Assembly (NCBI RefSeq): GCF_003584135.1
Contig: NZ_QXFI01000032.1
Location: 1-60,000, forward strand
Origin: Flagellimonas pelagia
GTDB lineage: Bacteria > Bacteroidota > Bacteroidia > Flavobacteriales > Flavobacteriaceae
Length of the DNA: 60,000 nucleotides
Reading direction: 5' to 3'
Part shown: piece by piece, positions 17,756 to 26,597 of the stretch
How the letters are laid out: each line of letters begins with the position of its first letter
How positions within the stretch are numbered: the first letter of the stretch is position 1
The notes under the pieces: model-generated
The model's database searches: none
What the model saw: only the letters and a program-made list of their open reading frames with translations
What the model was told of the DNA's origin: nothing
Translations under genes and position numbers: made by a program

Positions 17756-18605
17756 AAAGCAAAGGGAATTGGGCGAGATCCTCTCCGATTCTTTGGGTTT
17801 TATCCGTAACCAATACAAACCTTTCTTTGGGACCTTGTTGAAAATTGTGGGACCCTACATCTTGGTCATGCTCATTTCCATGGGGTTTTATATGTACACT
17901 GTTGGCGATATTTTCAACTTCGCGAATACAAATACCTATTCTGGGAACAGCTTTTCACCTTTCATCATGGTAGTAGCGATCGGTATTTTAATGTTGAGCT
18001 CCTTGGCTGCCTACGTAATGGCACAGGGAACCGTTTTACATTACATCAAATCCTACACAGACCATAAAGGTGAAATTGTATATGATGAAATTCGCTCTGG
18101 AGTTTATGGTTCTTTTTGGTCCTTCATCGGATTGGGATTTTTAGTAGGGCTTTCGGTGATGATAGGTGCCTTGTTCTGCTTTGTGCCCGGTATTTATTTG
18201 GCCGTTCCATTGTCCATTTCCTTTGGAATTTTGGTTTTCCTCAAAAAAGATGTCATCGAGTCGTACAATTACAGCTTTACCTTGATCAAGGATAATTGGT
18301 GGATCACCTTTGCCACTTTGTTTGTGGTATACATCATTGTGGCCATCGCTTCGTATGCATTTAGCCTGCCCGCCGTGATCTACATGTGGGTGAAGATGGG
18401 CATTTTTTCCGGGGAGATGGATGTGGAGAATATGAACGTCTTCAATGACCCTATCTATTTGCTGTTGAATATTTTGAGCACATTGGTCCAGTTCCTTATG
18501 AACATCATTTTCTTGGTGACCACTTCCATGATTTTCTTCAACCTGAACGAAAAGAAAAATTTTACCGGTGCCTTTGAGCGCATCGATAACATCGGTAAAT
18601 CTTAA
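17727..18605 (+). CDS. Multi-pass membrane protein, GPDPase membrane domain-like
   Basis: 292 residues with about six membrane segments and a short soluble N-terminus. The overall look (GALFCFVPGIYLAVPLSIS, followed by a region of the DUF975/glycerophosphoryl phosphodiesterase membrane-domain type) is a family with no known reaction. It overlaps the SpoIIM-like gene by 29 bases and is followed by DUF4129 after 8 bases, so it is a fixed part of this operon. I do not assign a function. Confidence 0.7.
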   Translation: MQTPKYIEFKKQRELGEILSDSLGFIRNQYKPFFGTLLKIVGPYILVMLISMGFYMYTVGDIFNFANTNTYSGNSFSPFIMVVAIGILMLSSLAAYVMAQGTVLHYIKSYTDHKGEIVYDEIRSGVYGSFWSFIGLGFLVGLSVMIGALFCFVPGIYLAVPLSISFGILVFLKKDVIESYNYSFTLIKDNWWITFATLFVVYIIVAIASYAFSLPAVIYMWVKMGIFSGEMDVENMNVFNDPIYLLLNILSTLVQFLMNIIFLVTTSMIFFNLNEKKNFTGAFERIDNIGKS

Positions 18606-18613
18606 GCTGTTTT

Positions 18614-19348
18614 ATGCGAAACCTATTGACCATACTCTTGGTTCTGTTAAACTGGACAATCCTTTTTGCCCAGAACGATTCCATTGTACGGTACGATAGC
18701 ACTGAGATGCAACCCCTGGAAATTTCAGAGGACGACCTTCAACAATTTTTAAACGATGACGCTTTCAACTATGAGGTAGCGGAACCGAAAAGTACCTGGT
18801 GGGATGCTGTGACGAATTGGTTCTACAACATCATCCGCAGTTTTTTTGAATGGATTTTTGGCGTGGAAAATGCAGGTGGCTACCTTGCCATCTTCCTAAA
18901 AATATTGCCGTATCTCCTATTGGCCATTTTTTTGTATTTGGTGATACGTTTTTTCATCAAGGCAAACACACGTTCCTTGATCTACAATGAAAAAAATCCG
19001 AATATGGTGATCCTTTCCGAAGAGGAACGCATCATCAAAACCGAGGATATCCAACAATTGATCAAGGAGGCCTTGGCCGAAAATAATTATCGTTTGGCAG
19101 TGAGGTACTACTACCTTTTTATCTTGAAGTTGTTGTCGGAACGTGAAATGATTGCATGGCAACGACAAAAAACGAACGACGATTATAGCAATGAACTTTC
19201 GGGCGGTCCTTTAAAACAGCAATTCAACCGGGCTACGTTACTCTACGATTATATTTGGTACGGGGAGTTCCAGATTGATCAAGAAAGGTATTCCAAGGTG
19301 GAAGAAGTATTTGTGTCACTTAAAAATTCCATTGGCACCCATGGTTAA
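18614..19348 (+). CDS. DUF4129 domain protein
   Basis: 244 residues: signal peptide (ends near FAQND), an acidic stretch, one central membrane segment at about 92-115, then a cytoplasmic DUF4129 region with ALAENNYRLAVRYYYLFIL and a C-terminal DYIWYGEFQIDQERY. DUF4129 is often fused to or encoded next to transglutaminase-like and MoxR genes. It overlaps the next gene by 8 bases (stop TAA inside ATGGTTAA), which suggests coupled translation. Confidence 0.85.
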   Translation: MRNLLTILLVLLNWTILFAQNDSIVRYDSTEMQPLEISEDDLQQFLNDDAFNYEVAEPKSTWWDAVTNWFYNIIRSFFEWIFGVENAGGYLAIFLKILPYLLLAIFLYLVIRFFIKANTRSLIYNEKNPNMVILSEEERIIKTEDIQQLIKEALAENNYRLAVRYYYLFILKLLSEREMIAWQRQKTNDDYSNELSGGPLKQQFNRATLLYDYIWYGEFQIDQERYSKVEEVFVSLKNSIGTHG

Positions 19349-20558
19349 AAAGGGTTGGACATACCTACTGATTGCCATCATTGCCATTGGAGGCATATTT
19401 CTGTTGGAGTACAACAAACCCAAACAGATCAATTGGTTTCCATCGTATGTGTCCCACCACAAAATTCCTTATGGCACCTATGTTCTGAATGAACTGATGG
19501 AAGATTTTTTTCCGTCGCGACTTTCTCAGATCCACAAACCACCTTTTGAGTTGCTTACCCGAAACGACACCGTACAGGGCACCTATTTTTTTGTGAACGA
19601 GTCCATCACCTTTGAAGAAGCAGAACTCAATACCCTATTGGATTGGACATCCAAAGGAAATTCGGTTTTTATTGCATCGAGCAGTTTTGAGGGACGCTTG
19701 TTAGATACCTTAAACCTGGAACAAACCAGCCTTTATAATGAAAGTGAGCTCAAGCCACACTTTTATCATCAACTGGTGAACCCAAATCTGAAGAGCAAGA
19801 CCATTACATTTGAGAAAGATTATTACACCATGGTCTTTGATAAGATTGATACGTTGAACACGGTGGTCCTTGGGGAAGTTTATGTGCATTCAGACAGTAC
19901 GGATGTTATTGAAAAGCACATTAATATGATCAAACAACCCTTTGGGGAAGGTGAAATTATTTTGTCCACCTTTCCGAAGGCGTTCACCAATTACTTCATC
20001 CTAAAGGATGAAAACAGGAACTACACCGCCGGATTATTGTCTTACTTAGGTACGGAAGGACCCATTTTGATGGATAACTTCCATAAATCCGGGAAGTCGT
20101 TCTACACCTCACCCATGTATCTCTTTCTGAACACCAAAGAATTTAAATGGGCCTATTATTTGGCGTTGATCGGAGCCCTGATCTATGTGATCTTTGAAGG
20201 GAAACGCAAGCAAAGGGCCATACCCGTAGTGAAACCTTTAAAAAATCAGACCTTGGCCTTTACCCGTACCATTGCGAACATGTATTACGAAAACAAGGAA
20301 CAGCAACAGATTACCCAACATAAGATTGCATATTTTTTGGAATACATTAGAACAAGACTGCATTTGCCCACCCAAAAGCTGGACACGTCTTTTTTGAGGA
20401 CATTGGCAGTGCGGAGCAACAATAGTTTGGAAGATGTGGAAGCCTTGTTCCGATTGATAGAAAAATTACAGTCCAAGTCCCAAATCACTGATATGGAACT
20501 GCAGGACCTCAACAAAAAAATAGAAGCATTTAAAGCACACGTAGATGGAAAACAATGA
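19341..20558 (+). CDS. DUF4350 domain protein
   Basis: 405 residues from ATG at 19341; an upstream in-frame ATG at 19275 lies inside DUF4129 and gives no signal, so I reject it. It has an N-terminal membrane segment (6-24), an extracytoplasmic DUF4350 region resembling a GATase-like fold (GTYVLNELMEDFFPS, NSVFIASSSFEG, GEGEIILSTFPKAFTNYFIL), a second membrane segment near 270-290, and a cytoplasmic tail rich in charged helices. It overlaps MoxR by 14 bases. The family is unassigned but keeps company with MoxR and DUF58. Confidence 0.8.
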   Translation: MVKKGWTYLLIAIIAIGGIFLLEYNKPKQINWFPSYVSHHKIPYGTYVLNELMEDFFPSRLSQIHKPPFELLTRNDTVQGTYFFVNESITFEEAELNTLLDWTSKGNSVFIASSSFEGRLLDTLNLEQTSLYNESELKPHFYHQLVNPNLKSKTITFEKDYYTMVFDKIDTLNTVVLGEVYVHSDSTDVIEKHINMIKQPFGEGEIILSTFPKAFTNYFILKDENRNYTAGLLSYLGTEGPILMDNFHKSGKSFYTSPMYLFLNTKEFKWAYYLALIGALIYVIFEGKRKQRAIPVVKPLKNQTLAFTRTIANMYYENKEQQQITQHKIAYFLEYIRTRLHLPTQKLDTSFLRTLAVRSNNSLEDVEALFRLIEKLQSKSQITDMELQDLNKKIEAFKAHVDGKQ

Positions 20559-21528
20559 TCTAAACTTTGACAACCGCGTACCCTTGGAAGAACTTAGAAA
20601 CACCGTTGAACAGATAAAAGCGGAACTGGCCCAAGTGATCGTAGGGCAAAAGGATTTTGTGGAACTCCTCATCGTTTCCATATTGGCAGATGGCCATGCC
20701 TTGATCGAGGGTGTTCCCGGAATCGCCAAGACCATCACGGCAAAACTGTTCGCCAAAACCTTAAAAACAAATTTCAGTAGGATCCAATTTACCCCGGACC
20801 TTATGCCCAGTGATATATTGGGAACGTCTGTTTTCAACATGAAAACATCAGAATTCGATTTTAAAAAAGGTCCCATCTTTTCCAATATCATCCTAATTGA
20901 TGAAATCAACAGGGCACCCGCCAAAACGCAGGCCGCCCTTTTTGAGACTATGGAAGAACGGCAGGCCACCATTGATGGCACTACCTACAAAATGGACGAG
21001 CCTTTTATGGTCCTTGCCACCCAAAACCCCATTGAACAGGAAGGCACCTATGCCCTACCAGAAGCCCAATTGGACCGTTTCTTATTCAAGATCAAGGTGA
21101 ATTATCCCTCCGTGGAAGAGGAAATCCAGATTATCCAAACCCATCACGAACGGAAAGGGGAAAAACCACAGGATGCCATCAAACCGGTGCTCACGCCCCA
21201 AAAACTGGTAGAGTTCAAAAAGAACATCCATGAAGTGATCGTGGAGAAAAAGATTATGGATTACATCGCCAACATCATTGCAAGTACCCGGAACCATCCG
21301 CATTTGTACCTCGGTGCTTCACCAAGGGCATCCATTGCCACCTTAACAGCGGCCAAAGCATTCGCTGCCATGGCAGGAAGGGATTTTGTGATTCCTGAAG
21401 ATGTGAAAAAGGCCTTGGTACCGGTACTCAATCACAGGGTAATTTTGACCCCGGAGCGGGAAATGGAAGGTATGACCACTGAAAATGTGGTGAACATGAT
21501 CATGGAATCTGTAGAAATCCCAAGGTAA
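20545..21528 (+). CDS. MoxR family AAA+ ATPase
   Basis: 327 residues. Walker A is GVPGIAKT at 56-63, Walker B is LIDE at 117-120 followed by INRAPAKTQ, and sensor and arginine regions include LPEAQLDRF. MoxR proteins are chaperone-like ATPases that act with VWA or DUF58 partners to mature other proteins, often at the membrane. The DUF58 gene follows after one base. The operon around it supplies membrane and periplasmic partners. Confidence 0.95.
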   Translation: MENNDLNFDNRVPLEELRNTVEQIKAELAQVIVGQKDFVELLIVSILADGHALIEGVPGIAKTITAKLFAKTLKTNFSRIQFTPDLMPSDILGTSVFNMKTSEFDFKKGPIFSNIILIDEINRAPAKTQAALFETMEERQATIDGTTYKMDEPFMVLATQNPIEQEGTYALPEAQLDRFLFKIKVNYPSVEEEIQIIQTHHERKGEKPQDAIKPVLTPQKLVEFKKNIHEVIVEKKIMDYIANIIASTRNHPHLYLGASPRASIATLTAAKAFAAMAGRDFVIPEDVKKALVPVLNHRVILTPEREMEGMTTENVVNMIMESVEIPR

Positions 21529-21529
21529 C

Positions 21530-22861
21530 ATGCGGTTTTTGAAATCGTTTTACATACACAACAAACTCTTTTGGTACCTGGCCTTTTTGGTAGCCTGCTT
21601 TGTACTTTCCTTTTGGCTACCTGTCATTTATCCAATTGCTTGGATCTTGACCTATTTATTGGTCGCCCTTTTTGTGTTGGACCTCTATCTGCTCTATACT
21701 ACCCCAAATGCTATAGAAGGATCAAGGAACCTACCCAAGAAATTATCCAACAGCGACCAGAATGTCTTGGAAATTCAACTGAAAAGCAGATATCCGTTCA
21801 AGGTTTCCTTATCCATTATTGATGAACTGCCCGTACAATTCCAAAAGCGCGATTTTGAATACAGGACAACGCTTTCAAGGGGAGATGCTTTTCTGTACAA
21901 CTATTCGGTTAGACCGGTGGAACGGGGTGAATATGTATTCGGAAACTTGAATCTATATGCTTCCTCCCCCCTTCAGATTGTGAAAAGGAGGTTTGTCTTC
22001 CAAAAAGACCAAATGGTTCCTGTGTACCCGTCCATCATCCAGATGCAGCAGTACGACTTTTTGGCCATGAGTAACAAATTGACCCAATTCGGGTTGAAGA
22101 AAATCAGACGGATCGGACATACGCAAGAGTTTGAACAGATCAAGGAATACATCAAAGGGGATGATGTAAGGACCCTCAACTGGAAAGCCACGGCCAAGAA
22201 AAACCATTTGATGGTGAACCAATACCAAGACGAACGATCGCAGCCCATTTATTCCATTATCGATACGGGAAGGGTGATGAAAATGCCTTTTAACGGACTT
22301 AGTCTGTTGGATTATGCCATCAACTCCACCTTAGCTTTTTCCAACGTAGCCCTTAAACGGAACGACAAAACAGGGATGGTCACGTTTTCCAAGAACATCG
22401 AAACCTTTGTTCCGGCCGTCCAGAAAATATCTCACCTGAATGTAATCTTGGAAAAGTTGTACAACATTACCACAGAATTCAGTGATTCCGATTTTGGATT
22501 GCTGTACGCCCACATCAAAAGGAAGATCAACCAAAGGAGCTTATTGTTGCTTTACAGTAATTTTGAGCACATCTCGGCCTTAAAACGACAATTGCCCTAC
22601 CTATCGGCCATTGCAAAAAAACATGTACTGGTGGTCATTTTCTTTGAAAACACGGAGTTGGAATCATTGATCTCCAACCCTGCCGAAGACCTTCAGGCCA
22701 TTTACCACAAGACCATTGCAGAAAAATTCAACTTGGAGAAAAAGTTGATGCAAAGGGAACTTCAACAGCACGGCATTCAAACTATATTGACAAAGCCCGA
22801 AGACCTGACCATCAATACCATCAATAAATACTTGGAAATAAAGGCGAGGGGGATTATTTAG
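21530..22861 (+). CDS. DUF58 domain protein, MoxR partner
   Basis: 443 residues: two N-terminal membrane segments (15-60), a beta-rich region with RDFEYRTTLSRGD, then the DUF58 signature GHTQEFEQIKEYIKGDDVRTLNWKATAKKN and a VWA-like part (YSIIDTGRVMKM). DUF58 proteins work with MoxR ATPases; the exact client is unknown. It closes the six-gene operon and overlaps the 3' end of a minus-strand gene by 8 bases, so transcription is convergent there with no visible terminator between them. Confidence 0.92.
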   Translation: MRFLKSFYIHNKLFWYLAFLVACFVLSFWLPVIYPIAWILTYLLVALFVLDLYLLYTTPNAIEGSRNLPKKLSNSDQNVLEIQLKSRYPFKVSLSIIDELPVQFQKRDFEYRTTLSRGDAFLYNYSVRPVERGEYVFGNLNLYASSPLQIVKRRFVFQKDQMVPVYPSIIQMQQYDFLAMSNKLTQFGLKKIRRIGHTQEFEQIKEYIKGDDVRTLNWKATAKKNHLMVNQYQDERSQPIYSIIDTGRVMKMPFNGLSLLDYAINSTLAFSNVALKRNDKTGMVTFSKNIETFVPAVQKISHLNVILEKLYNITTEFSDSDFGLLYAHIKRKINQRSLLLLYSNFEHISALKRQLPYLSAIAKKHVLVVIFFENTELESLISNPAEDLQAIYHKTIAEKFNLEKKLMQRELQQHGIQTILTKPEDLTINTINKYLEIKARGII

Positions 22862-23327
22862 TCAAACTCATTGAAGAAAGACCAAGCGTATTCAAACTGG
22901 GCAACTTTCCATCCAACACCACAAATTGGGGTTCTAAAGAAAAATCATTGCGTTTTTTCTTCTTTCGTTCCAGGCTGGAATATCTACCCCGTAACCGTTT
23001 GTTATCATCTTTTTTGGCGAAAAGATCAATGGTAACCCCAACGGTAACACCTCCCAGGATAGTAGCGGCCAAATCGTCGTTGTCCCAACCATTATCGCGT
23101 TGGCCTGCATCGACTGTTTCCTTGGCCAATCCAATCAAGGTACTTCCGGCCACGGAGCCTACAAAGGTCCAAATACGATTACCATCAGATGCTTGTTTGG
23201 CGATTCCAGCTCCGGCCAGTCCAAAAAGGTTTCCACCCAAAAAATGGAGTGCTTTGTCCCGTTCCACTTGCCCATGGCAATAGGAAGCGAGCACAAAAAA
23301 TACTAGTGTGGGGATAAGTGTTCTCAT
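22854..23327 (-). CDS. Small exported protein, YfiM/DUF2279-like
   Basis: 157 residues with a signal peptide (ends near SYCHGQ). The middle has ERDKALHFLGGNLFGLAGAGIAK and WDNDDLAATILGGVTVGVTIDL, two glycine-rich helices with the DKxxHF and NDL pattern of YfiM-type periplasmic proteins. The last 50 residues are basic (ERKKKKR) and then unremarkable. The function of the family is unknown. It lies convergently with the DUF58 gene. Confidence 0.6.
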   Translation of the reverse strand: MRTLIPTLVFFVLASYCHGQVERDKALHFLGGNLFGLAGAGIAKQASDGNRIWTFVGSVAGSTLIGLAKETVDAGQRDNGWDNDDLAATILGGVTVGVTIDLFAKKDDNKRLRGRYSSLERKKKKRNDFSLEPQFVVLDGKLPSLNTLGLSSMSLTK

Positions 23328-23376
23328 TGCTCCCGCTAAAAGTATTAAAAGTTTCCGAAACTTTGACCGTAAAATA

Positions 23377-24318
23377 CTAGTAGTCTTGAATTTCCGCCTT
23401 AGCCTGGTTGAATTCGGCCATTAGGTCTGCCACAATTTGGGCAGCGGGTTTAATATCGTGTATCAACCCGGAAACTTGACCGATTTCCAGCTCCCCTTCT
23501 TCCATATCACCTTCGAACATGCCACGCTTGGCCCGAGCCCTTCCCAACAAGGTTTTTAAATCCTCCACAGATGCTCCCTTGGCATACGCCGCTTGCACAT
23601 CTTGGTAAAACTTATTTTTAAGCAAGCGTACTGGAGCCAGCTCTTTTAAGGTGAGTTGGGTATCGCCTTCTTGGGCATCCACCACCCATTTTTTGAACAG
23701 GTCATGGGATGATGCCTCGGGGCTTGCCACAAACCGGCTCCCCACTTGAACTGCATCGGCACCCAAAACCATGGCAGCTAACATGGCCCTGCCTGTAGCG
23801 ATACCTCCTGCAGCAATCAAAGGAATGCTTATTTTTTCCTTTACCGAGGGAATAAGGACCATAGTGGTGGTCTCGTCCCTACCGTTATGGCCTCCTGCCT
23901 CAAAACCTTCGGCTACGATGGCATCTACCCCTGCTTCTTGGGCTTTTAGGGCAAACTTGACACTGCTCACCACATGTACTACGGTAATTCCCCTTTCTTG
24001 CAAATAGGACGTCCAGGTTTTTGGGTTTCCTGCAGAAGTAAAGACAATTTTAACTCCTTGGTCCACTATAATCTTTATCAACTTATCGATGTCCGGATAT
24101 AGCATGGGCACATTCACCCCAAAAGGTTTGTCAGTGGCCTTTTTACATTTTTCGATATGCTCCTGCAACACTCCTGGATACATACTCCCAGCTCCCAAGA
24201 GACCAAGGCCTCCTGCATTGGAAACCGCCGAGGCCAACCGCCAGCCACTGGCCCAGACCATCCCGGCCTGTATGATAGGATATTGAATTCCGAAAAGTTG
24301 GGTGATTTTGTTTTGCAT
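23377..24318 (-). CDS. Nitronate monooxygenase-like FMN enzyme (NPD/FabK fold)
   Basis: 313 residues from ATG at 24318; an in-frame ATG at 24339 adds only seven residues with no family match. It has the TIM-barrel FMN fold: IQYPIIQAGMVWASG at the N-terminus, EGFEAGGHNGRDE with the conserved glutamate and histidine region, AAGGIATGRAML and GADAVQVGSRF, which bind phosphate of FMN. Family members oxidise nitronates or reduce enoyl-ACP. The residues here point to the nitronate monooxygenase class, but substrate range in this family is broad. It is 94 bases downstream of no clear partner and probably monocistronic. Confidence 0.85.
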   Translation of the reverse strand: MQNKITQLFGIQYPIIQAGMVWASGWRLASAVSNAGGLGLLGAGSMYPGVLQEHIEKCKKATDKPFGVNVPMLYPDIDKLIKIIVDQGVKIVFTSAGNPKTWTSYLQERGITVVHVVSSVKFALKAQEAGVDAIVAEGFEAGGHNGRDETTTMVLIPSVKEKISIPLIAAGGIATGRAMLAAMVLGADAVQVGSRFVASPEASSHDLFKKWVVDAQEGDTQLTLKELAPVRLLKNKFYQDVQAAYAKGASVEDLKTLLGRARAKRGMFEGDMEEGELEIGQVSGLIHDIKPAAQIVADLMAEFNQAKAEIQDY

Positions 24319-24433
24319 GTAATATTGAATAATTGCCAAACTGAACTTGTTTCAGTTTCCCATCAAAATAAAAATAATATTCTAAAGGAGTCTAAAATAA
24401 ATTCAGAAGACGCAGTACAAACTTGAAAAAGGA

Positions 24434-25624
24434 TTATGATATCACCCCAGAACCCACCAATTCCTCGCCCACATACCAAGCCACAAACTGGCCTTCGGTA
24501 ATAGCGGATTGTTTTTCCTGGAAATCCACGTACAGTCCGTTCCCTACTTTGTAAAGGGTGGCTTGCTGTAACGGCTGACGGTAACGGATGCGTGCCATTA
24601 CCTCCATGGTTTCGTCTTCCTTCAAGGCCAAATCAGGACGTACCCAATGCAGCTCATCCTCTTTCACAAAAAGCGTATTCCTGAACAATCCCGGATGGGT
24701 CTTGCCCTGTCCTGTATAAATGATGTTCTTGTTCACATCGGTTTCAATGACGAACAAAGGCTCTTTGGTGCCCCCAACGTTCAGACCCTTGCGTTGCCCG
24801 ATGGTAAAATAATGGGCCCCTTGGTGCTCTCCCACTACCTTGCCATCTTCCATGGAAAATATGGGTTTTTCCGCCTGAAAGGCCAATTTCTCCTTTTCAT
24901 TGTGAAACTCAGGAACAACTAAAGCAAATTGGGATGCATCACTAGGCACTTCTACAATGATCCCTTTTTTTGGCTTTAGTTTTTGTTGCAAAAAGTCGGG
25001 CAGGTGTACCTTTCCCACAAAACACAATCCTTGGGAATCTTTTTTATCGGCAGTGATCAAATTGTTTTCAGCGGCAATCTTGCGAACCTCAGGTTTTAGC
25101 AATTCCCCGATGGGGAACAAGGTTTTGGACAATTGCTCTTGGGACAATTGACACAGAAAATAGGATTGGTCTTTGTTGGGATCCTTGCCTGCTAACAGTT
25201 GATAGGTTTCGGTGCCATCTTCATTTTGGATGGTTCCTTTTCGGCAATAGTGACCCGTTGCCACATAATCGGCTCCCAATTGCAGGGCAATCTTTAAAAA
25301 GACATCGAACTTGATCTCGCGGTTACACAGCACATCCGGATTGGGGGTGCGCCCTCTTTCATATTCGTTGAACATATAATCCACGATACGTTCCTTGTAC
25401 TCGGCACTCAAATCCACCGTTTGGAAAGGAATCCCAAGTTTTTCGGCCACGATAAGGGCATCATTGCTATCCTCTAACCACGGGCATTCCTCAGAAATGG
25501 TCACGGAATCATCATGCCAGTTCTTCATGAACAGGCCAATCACCTCATATCCCTGTTCTTTCAACAGGTATGCGGCCACACTGGAATCCACTCCTCCCGA
25601 AAGTCCTACAACAACCTTTTTCAT
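24434..25624 (-). CDS. mnmA: tRNA-specific 2-thiouridylase MnmA
   Basis: 396 residues, family-normal length. PP-loop SGGVDSS at 9-15 binds ATP. The two catalytic cysteines are C100 ([12 protein letters not shown]) and C201 ([10 protein letters not shown]). KDQSYFL is the conserved substrate part. The enzyme puts sulfur on U34 of tRNAs for Lys, Glu and Gln in the cytoplasm. A strong -7 element (25643-25650) lies 18 bases before the start, so it is likely transcribed alone. Confidence 0.97.
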   Translation of the reverse strand: MKKVVVGLSGGVDSSVAAYLLKEQGYEVIGLFMKNWHDDSVTISEECPWLEDSNDALIVAEKLGIPFQTVDLSAEYKERIVDYMFNEYERGRTPNPDVLCNREIKFDVFLKIALQLGADYVATGHYCRKGTIQNEDGTETYQLLAGKDPNKDQSYFLCQLSQEQLSKTLFPIGELLKPEVRKIAAENNLITADKKDSQGLCFVGKVHLPDFLQQKLKPKKGIIVEVPSDASQFALVVPEFHNEKEKLAFQAEKPIFSMEDGKVVGEHQGAHYFTIGQRKGLNVGGTKEPLFVIETDVNKNIIYTGQGKTHPGLFRNTLFVKEDELHWVRPDLALKEDETMEVMARIRYRQPLQQATLYKVGNGLYVDFQEKQSAITEGQFVAWYVGEELVGSGVIS

Positions 25625-25642
25625 CTCAATGCTTTATGGGTA

Positions 25643-25650
25643 CAAAAATA
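25643..25650 (-). promoter_or_regulatory. -7 element of the mnmA promoter
   Basis: The minus strand reads TATTTTTG, an exact match to the Bacteroidetes TAnnTTTG -7 consensus, 18 bases before the mnmA start. No convincing TTG -33 box is seen at the usual distance. Confidence 0.55.
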
Positions 25651-25750
25651 CAAAACACTCTTCATTTGTGATATATGGTCGGTGCATTCCCATTTACTTA
25701 CAATCCCATCGAAAACGGAATTTGAAGCCCATCAATATTTGCATTTGCCG

Positions 25751-25780
25751 GCCATTCATCGAAGTAGGATTACCGTTCAT
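25751..25780 (+). promoter_or_regulatory. Tandem LytTR-type binding site
   Basis: ACCGTTCAT at 25772-25780 matches the LytTR consensus [TA][AC][CA]GTTN[AG][TG] at all nine positions. GCCATTCAT at 25751-25759 matches at seven of nine. They are direct repeats 21 bases apart (12-base gap), the spacing of LytTR dimers. The site is inside a 345-base gene-free gap (25625-25969). No LytTR gene lies in the window. Confidence 0.45.
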
Positions 25781-25821
25781 CGATGACACATCAAAACAGG
25801 GATATTTTCACTACAAAAACA

Positions 25822-25896
25822 ATGCTTTTGACAACTATTAATTTTTTTAGCAGGGAAGTTGCCGCATCTTTGGAGTCCCAAATCTTTCCAAACTAA
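25822..25896 (+). other. Possible 24-residue ORF between LytTR-type site and terminator
   Basis: An ATG at 25822 opens 24 codons (MLLTTINFFSREVAASLESQ then IFPN) ending 11 bases before a strong terminator. It could be a tiny peptide gene or simply lie in a small RNA. I do not recognise the peptide. The rest of the gap 25625-25969 shows no other gene. Confidence 0.25.
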
Positions 25897-25906
25897 ACCA
25901 GAAATG

Positions 25907-25941
25907 AAAAACTCCCCCAAAGTTCTTGAGGGAGTTTTTTT
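25907..25941. terminator. Bidirectional intrinsic terminator
   Basis: AAAAACTCCC at 25907-25916 pairs with GGGAGTTTTT at 25930-25939, with T-rich tails on both strands. It ends the minus-strand DUF6515 gene (stop at 25970) and would also end any plus-strand transcript from the LytTR-type site. Confidence 0.8.
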
Positions 25942-25969
25942 ATGTCCTGATCAAACTGCCGAGAAAACG

Positions 25970-26515
25970 CTATTGGTCCATATCGTCTTCGAGCACCTCA
26001 ATGATTTCATATCCGTTTTCTACTTCCTTGTACACGGCCTGATTGAGTTCGTGCATGGTTACCCCATCAAAATCGATTTCCTCAGCATCTTCGGGCAACT
26101 CCTTTACCACAGCTCCTATGGGTGGAGGGGCCACTTCGTATTCTCCATTAATCGGTTGGTAGAAAACTCCATCGGCATAATGGTACCGAGTGCCACGAAC
26201 AGTAATGATGACTGCCGTGGTCGGCATCACTGCCAATCGAAATCCCCTTGGGGGGAAAGTTCTCACATAAATGCCTTTGCGGTACACATAATACATACCA
26301 TCAACGGGATAATAGGAAATCTTTCTGTAAACAATGGGGGTGGTGTTGGCCGGCAACCGCCGTAATGTCCTACGGACGACCCTACGGTTATGTCTACGCA
26401 CCTTTCTGCGTACCACTCTCTTTTCATGCCTGGTCACGACCTGCGCCTCGGCATATTCAGTAGTACCCACAAAAAAGAGGGCAAACAAAAACAATATCAG
26501 TTTTAGATTTTTCAT
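25970..26515 (-). CDS. DUF6515-like exported protein with arginine-rich segment
   Basis: 181 residues. Signal peptide (ends near AEAQ), then a strongly basic run (HEKRVVRRKVRRHNRRVVRR, about residues 30-49), then a region with repeated YYPVDGMYYVYRKGIYVRTFPP and YHYADGVFYQPINGEYEVAPPPIGAVV, as in DUF6515 proteins. The tail is acidic (EVLEDDMDQ). The family has no known role. The charge split (basic N-terminal mature part, acidic end) may bind envelope polymers, but this is a guess. A terminator follows. Confidence 0.65.
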   Translation of the reverse strand: MKNLKLILFLFALFFVGTTEYAEAQVVTRHEKRVVRRKVRRHNRRVVRRTLRRLPANTTPIVYRKISYYPVDGMYYVYRKGIYVRTFPPRGFRLAVMPTTAVIITVRGTRYHYADGVFYQPINGEYEVAPPPIGAVVKELPEDAEEIDFDGVTMHELNQAVYKEVENGYEIIEVLEDDMDQ

Positions 26516-26597
26516 ATTGTTGAATTAATGGTTATAGGCCTAAGACTCCAATCCAAACCAAAGGTTTAATCGGGACAGGACATTAATTCAACAAACA

